Assembly: GCA_002412705.1 (NCBI GenBank)
Contig: DHVO01000106.1
Location: forward strand, 1-9,149
Direction of reading: 5' to 3'
DNA: 9,149 nt
Origin: Bacteroidales bacterium UBA5206
GTDB lineage: Bacteria; Bacteroidota; Bacteroidia; Bacteroidales; Tenuifilaceae
Position 1 is the first letter of the stretch, and every line of letters begins with the position of its first letter. The position numbers and the translations under genes were made by a program. Shown here in pieces: positions 7,201 to 9,149 of the stretch. Under the pieces are notes generated by a model, which was given only the letters and a program-made list of their open reading frames with translations, did no database searches and was not told the origin of the DNA.

Positions 7201-7730
7201 CACTTTTGGCCAGAAAGGAAGAGGTAAAACCGTTCCATGAGCTTATTGATAGCTTAACTGGCATATTAAAGGAAACAACCGCAACGGTAAGATCCATTTC
7301 CAGAAACATAAGCCCACATACGCTAACAAGGTATGGCTTACTTGCCGCTCTTAATAGCTTTTGGAACGATAAAAAGAATTTTTACCACATTGATATAGTT
7401 GAAAACCTCGGCTCAAAAAGACTTCCCCAGTTAGTTGAGCTTATGATTTACCGCATACTAATGGAAGCGTTCTGCAACACCGCCAAACATGCTAATGCCA
7501 GTAGCATCCAGATTCTTATTAGCACAACAAGTAAAGTACTCAAAGTTCGATATTCCGATAATGGGCAGGGTTTCAACTACCAACAGTACAAGGAAAAAGC
7601 TAGCACGGGGCTAGGACTTGCTAGTATTGCCAACAGAGTTCAAGTAATTGGAGGAACGTATAGCATTAAGTCCGAGCCCAACAAAGGTTTTACCCTAGAT
7701 ATTTCAGTACCACTAAACGCTACATCATAA
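4287..7730 (+). CDS. Membrane-anchored multi-PAS hybrid-less sensor histidine kinase (HisKA_3)
   Basis: A 1147-residue kinase. A basic N-terminus and a short segment lead to one membrane helix (about 46-66, ISIFLIATGILAILLLLLIY). Then come a coiled stretch and about six PAS-type repeats: roughly 101-220, 289-410, 437-555 (divergent), 565-685 (GSWEWELSS, PAS_3-like), 691-808 and 815-932. A long coiled coil lies at about 221-288. The last two PAS units both start with EEKFR, suggesting internal duplication. The HisKA_3 helix has H957 in ASDLHDDVGPLL; the ATPase domain has an N-box (E1060, N1064), a G1 box SDNGQGF (D1091) and a G2 box TGLGLASI. The phosphatase Gln of DxxxQ is Pro962. There is no receiver domain and no sizeable extracytoplasmic sensor, so signals are probably cytoplasmic, perhaps via PAS ligands or redox. 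The start at 4287 follows a GGGGGA; the next in-frame Met is at residue 163, beyond the membrane helix. Confidence 0.92.
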   Translation: MRNRKKRKSSCRFNWPETQPANTFYQQNLLLPAIPCIVRSQYEADISIFLIATGILAILLLLLIYRTIALRKKVESKTAEVNSKVTELLQKDQELQKEQLLYLNLFENAQEGIITYHEREFIACNQRLCDFFGRPRKDFKSNLLFFFSPIIQPCGIDSITKGMHIANRSMNGEKQQFEWLFIKKSGELFYADVTVTPFQYLGTTYSTVVIRDINERKRVEEELNKYKQMLEMLVAQKTEALKLANSQLETNNEELITTNELLKSTINQLNTEIYLKELAQKEQEKNQEILDRFINQSTDGICIVDPKGYIVYWNSIQEELFGIPASKAKQKHYETIAKTFKYNSSPFDYNSIQKSIERYKETGIAVMVNFTSPQGDAVAKHFEATLFPIHTSSGVYSGLITRDLTQQKIAEQSNEIYSKKIEELLAINTQRNLELTDQLSAIFQNSKVQVAFFLPSGDSFEFISYSNSWYPFSKEGQRSLNKLKIEDVYKDQTLILMESLLKECQNTNREVSREVEWTHNNRKHYLNFMLWKINRGETPDLQQIICFYFDNTEKRELEIALSKREMHLNNAQSIANIGSWEWELSSQMVSCSNELFNIFEIENQHGQIPLSSIYKALPANETRDFIVKLKSCIKAKKSHCQSIYNIRCSRGTLKTLQVSVYITYKGEHPVLAEGTVQDITQQQQLKQSIIENEEKFRLIFDNTLDTISLIDINTCTYIDINKHFLKVTGLTREMVIGKTRDDINVWHSITERDAYQNLIEKRGRVENFNITWNVKGGPRNFLLSSEVISINGRKLLLSISKDITQIHQITLALQESEEKFRTIFNSTNDGILVSTTNFTFIDANTALFKLLGYSKEELNGADMLDFVPKKYHNLLWNNKINVARNGRIPIVEFEVITKSKAKIPVEVSIASKVFNGKLHVISVVKDISYRKKAEERLLAATFEAEEGERRKLASDLHDDVGPLLSSMNMYLSLLARKEEVKPFHELIDSLTGILKETTATVRSISRNISPHTLTRYGLLAALNSFWNDKKNFYHIDIVENLGSKRLPQLVELMIYRILMEAFCNTAKHANASSIQILISTTSKVLKVRYSDNGQGFNYQQYKEKASTGLGLASIANRVQVIGGTYSIKSEPNKGFTLDISVPLNATS

Positions 7731-7741
7731 CTTGCAAAACT

Positions 7742-8374
7742 ATGAACAATGTAACTCGTATTGCAATTGTTGACGACCACAAAATACTGCGCGATGGGCT
7801 TAAAGCCCTAATACAGGAGATGGAGAACACCATTTTTGAGTTTGAGGCATCCAATGGGCTAGAGTTTATTAGGTTGCTTCCAAACTTTAACCCCGATGTG
7901 GTAATTATTGACATTAGCATGCCCGTTATGAATGGCGACGAAGCCGTTAAGCAGGCAAAAAAAATTGCTCCACAGCTTAAGTTCATAGTACTATCGATGC
8001 ATACCGATGAGCACTACTTCCAAACCATGAAGGATTTGGATGTTGACGGTTTTATAATTAAGGAATCCGATTATAATGAGCTTGAGCTAGCCATTAATAC
8101 TGTTAAAAAGGGTGGTAAATACTTCTCCCAACAGCTGCTGCTAAACCTAATTGACCAAAAAAACGATAAGAACCTAAACTCCTTAACCCCCAGAGAGGTT
8201 GAAATTGTTAAGCTGCTCTCCCTTGGATTATCGACCCTTGAGATTGCTGCTAAGCTGAACCTTAGCGTTAGAACCATAGAGAAGCACAGGTCCGAGCTAC
8301 TGCTAAGAACCCAATCGGCAAACTCAATAAGCCTAATAATATACGCCATAAAAAACGGGCTCATCTCAATATAG
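7742..8374 (+). CDS. NarL/FixJ-family response regulator (REC + LuxR HTH)
   Basis: A 210-residue DNA-binding regulator beginning 11 nt after the large kinase, so it is co-transcribed with it and is very likely its phosphorylation partner. Residues 5-125 form a receiver with an intact active site: D11/D12 in IVDDHKILRDG, phosphoacceptor D57 (IIDISMPVMNG), switch S85 (VLSMH) and K107 (FIIKES). Residues about 147-207 form the LuxR-type HTH (LTPREVEIVKLL, then EIAAKLNLSVRTIEKHRSEL). The last residues (KNGLISI) are typical for the family end. Its HTH resembles that of the regulator at 2885 in the recognition helix, so partial overlap of target sites is plausible. Targets are unknown; the next intergenic region, with several palindromes, is one candidate. 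Confidence 0.95.
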   Translation: MNNVTRIAIVDDHKILRDGLKALIQEMENTIFEFEASNGLEFIRLLPNFNPDVVIIDISMPVMNGDEAVKQAKKIAPQLKFIVLSMHTDEHYFQTMKDLDVDGFIIKESDYNELELAINTVKKGGKYFSQQLLLNLIDQKNDKNLNSLTPREVEIVKLLSLGLSTLEIAAKLNLSVRTIEKHRSELLLRTQSANSISLIIYAIKNGLISI

Positions 8375-8392
8375 CCAATTCAGCTGCGGAAA

Positions 8393-8419
8393 GTACACCG
8401 TAATTACCTCCTTGTACAC
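8393..8419. repeat. GTACAC direct repeats around a GTAATTAC palindrome
   Basis: GTACAC occurs at 8393-8398 and 8414-8419, offset by 21 bp (two helical turns), with the perfect 8-bp palindrome GTAATTAC (8400-8407) between them. The site lies just past the stop of the regulator gene and some 60-85 bp upstream of the -7 candidate at 8478. A regulator-binding site is possible; the elements are short and may be fortuitous. Confidence 0.3.
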
Positions 8420-8453
8420 TGCACTAATTCCAGTATTATTTAGTAAAACCTCT

Positions 8454-8471
8454 CTAGTATAGGCATACTAG
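8454..8471. repeat. Perfect 7-bp inverted repeat in the promoter spacer of the CheY-like gene
   Basis: CTAGTAT (8454-8460) and ATACTAG (8465-8471) are exact reverse complements with a 4-nt spacer. It lies immediately upstream of the -7 candidate TACTTTTG (8478-8485) and covers the place where the -33 element would be. That is a classic operator position. There is no following T-run, so it does not look like a terminator of the upstream operon. Confidence 0.5.
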
Positions 8472-8477
8472 CCACGC

Positions 8478-8485
8478 TACTTTTG
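8478..8485 (+). promoter_or_regulatory. Candidate -7 box (TACTTTTG) for the CheY-like gene
   Basis: A perfect TAnnTTTG match ending 21 nt before the ATG at 8507, nearly the same geometry as the box before the other stand-alone receiver (22 nt). The -33 position is poor (CTAG at 8454-8457) and lies in a palindrome, which suggests an activator-dependent or repressed promoter. The leader would be about 14-16 nt. Confidence 0.5.
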
Positions 8486-8507
8486 AGCAAATAAAAAACT
8501 GCTCAAA
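8482..8507. repeat. Perfect 8-bp inverted repeat spanning from the -7 box to the start codon
   Basis: TTTGAGCA (8482-8489) and TGCTCAAA (8500-8507) are exact reverse complements with a 10-nt A-rich spacer. The left arm shares its TTTG with the -7 candidate and the right arm includes the A of the start codon. If a longer transcript reads in from upstream, the hairpin would bury the start codon; if transcription starts near 8492, only the right arm is transcribed and the repeat acts as DNA. Confidence 0.55.
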
Positions 8508-8893
8508 TGTGGCGCATTCTAATTATAGACGATAGCAAAACTTTTATTACCGCTTTTGAACAGCTTATAAAGGAGGTTTGCTCCCCCCAAACCGTTTGCG
8601 TACATCATGCAACAAGCGGGCTTACTGGCTTCGCCTTATTCGAGAAGGGAAACTACGATTTTATTTTTATCGATATAGAGATGCCCGAAGTTAACGGCAT
8701 AGAGATAACCCGCCTTATAGATCTTCACCACCCTAGGAAAAAGGCAGTTATAGTAGCCGTTTCGTTCCATTCCGAAATTGTATATGTAGAAAAAATGCTA
8801 AGCGCAGGGGCACGCCACTACCTCTGCAAGGATTCCATAACCCCTGCTACGCTTGAACAGATACTGTGGCCACAGGGAAAACCAAAGGATTAG
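8507..8893 (+). CDS. Stand-alone CheY-like receiver protein
   Basis: A 128-residue single receiver domain with a complete active site: D8/D9 (LIIDDSKT), phosphoacceptor D56 (FIDIEMPEVNG), switch S86 (VAVSFHS) and K108 (YLCKDS). No output domain follows. It could be a chemotaxis-type response regulator, a phosphorelay intermediate, or a phosphate sink for a nearby kinase. The next gene, 44 nt downstream on the same strand, looks like a chemoreceptor, which favours a link to that receptor. The start at 8507 gives the expected MWRILIIDDS opening. There is no Shine-Dalgarno-like sequence; the start codon lies in an inverted repeat. I would not call it CheY without seeing CheA or CheW nearby. Confidence 0.9.
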   Translation: MWRILIIDDSKTFITAFEQLIKEVCSPQTVCVHHATSGLTGFALFEKGNYDFIFIDIEMPEVNGIEITRLIDLHHPRKKAVIVAVSFHSEIVYVEKMLSAGARHYLCKDSITPATLEQILWPQGKPKD

Positions 8894-8937
8894 AACAAAA
8901 CCACCCAACATAAGTCAAACTCAAACAACTCAACACT

Positions 8938-9149
8938 ATGAAACTAAAGGATTTGAAAACGGGAACTAAGCTAGGACTAAGTTTTGGTTCCATTATTACT
9001 ATGCTGCTTACTGTAGCATTTGTTGGCATATGGGGTATAAACCATTACCATCAGTACGCAAGGAATACGCAGTACATAGATTGGGCCGAAAACTCATTTA
9101 TTAATGCCCGACTAAATGCCCGCACACTGGCTCACTTAAAACAAGAGTC
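8938..9149 (+). CDS. Methyl-accepting chemotaxis-type membrane receptor, N-terminal fragment (runs off right edge)
   Basis: Seventy complete codons are present. The protein starts MKLKDLKTGTKLGLSFGS, followed by a membrane helix at about residues 17-35 (IITMLLTVAFVGIWGI). After it comes a polar helical stretch (WAENSFINARLNARTLAH) such as opens the helical-bundle (HBM or 4HB type) periplasmic sensor of chemoreceptors. This N-terminus is typical of Bacteroidota methyl-accepting proteins, but the HAMP and signalling domains that would prove it lie outside the window, so a histidine kinase with a similar sensor is possible. The leader (8894-8937) is A/C-rich and almost free of G and T, hence unstructured. 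With no promoter visible in 44 nt it is probably co-transcribed with the CheY-like gene. Confidence 0.75.
   Translation, partial: MKLKDLKTGTKLGLSFGSIITMLLTVAFVGIWGINHYHQYARNTQYIDWAENSFINARLNARTLAHLKQE

Overview
The window looks like a signal-transduction locus from a Bacteroidota chromosome, most likely a Bacteroidales-type organism. The evidence is a TonB-dependent receptor with an N-terminal transthyretin-like domain and an 'LLAQ' signal-peptide end, A-rich leaders without clear Shine-Dalgarno sites, candidate promoters with the Bacteroidota -7 element TAnnTTTG, and an AT-leaning base composition. I cannot name the species from sequence alone.

Layout. Positions 1-1417 (minus strand) hold the first 472 codons of an outer-membrane TonB-dependent receptor; its C-terminal barrel lies beyond the left edge. 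A 379-bp divergent intergenic region rich in small inverted repeats follows (1418-1796). Then, all on the plus strand: a soluble PAS/HisKA_3 histidine kinase (1797-2888) overlapping by 4 bp a NarL/FixJ-type response regulator (2885-3556); a stand-alone, degenerate receiver protein (3699-4094); a very large membrane-anchored kinase with about six PAS domains (4287-7730) followed 11 nt later by a second NarL/FixJ-type regulator (7742-8374); an intact CheY-like stand-alone receiver (8507-8893); and the start of a membrane receptor that looks like a methyl-accepting chemotaxis protein (8938 to the right edge).

How the genes may work together. Two kinase/regulator pairs of the same subfamily (NarX/DesK-like kinases with LuxR-HTH regulators) sit side by side with two receivers that have no output domain. 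Both kinases lack the Gln of the DxxxQ phosphatase motif known from NarX and DesK (Val and Pro replace it), so the extra receivers could act as phosphate sinks, decoys or relay elements. The last two genes suggest coupling to a chemoreceptor-type input. These are inferences; nothing here proves cross-talk.

The least ordinary non-coding signal is in the short intergenic regions. Each stand-alone receiver gene has a perfect TAnnTTTG box about 21-22 nt before its ATG, embedded in perfect inverted repeats (3655-3692; 8454-8471 and 8482-8507). One arm of the 3655-3692 repeat, TTGCCTTTAA, recurs exactly just before the first kinase's ATG (1785-1794), which hints at a shared regulator. I found no RNA genes, insertion sequences, CRISPR arrays or attachment sites.
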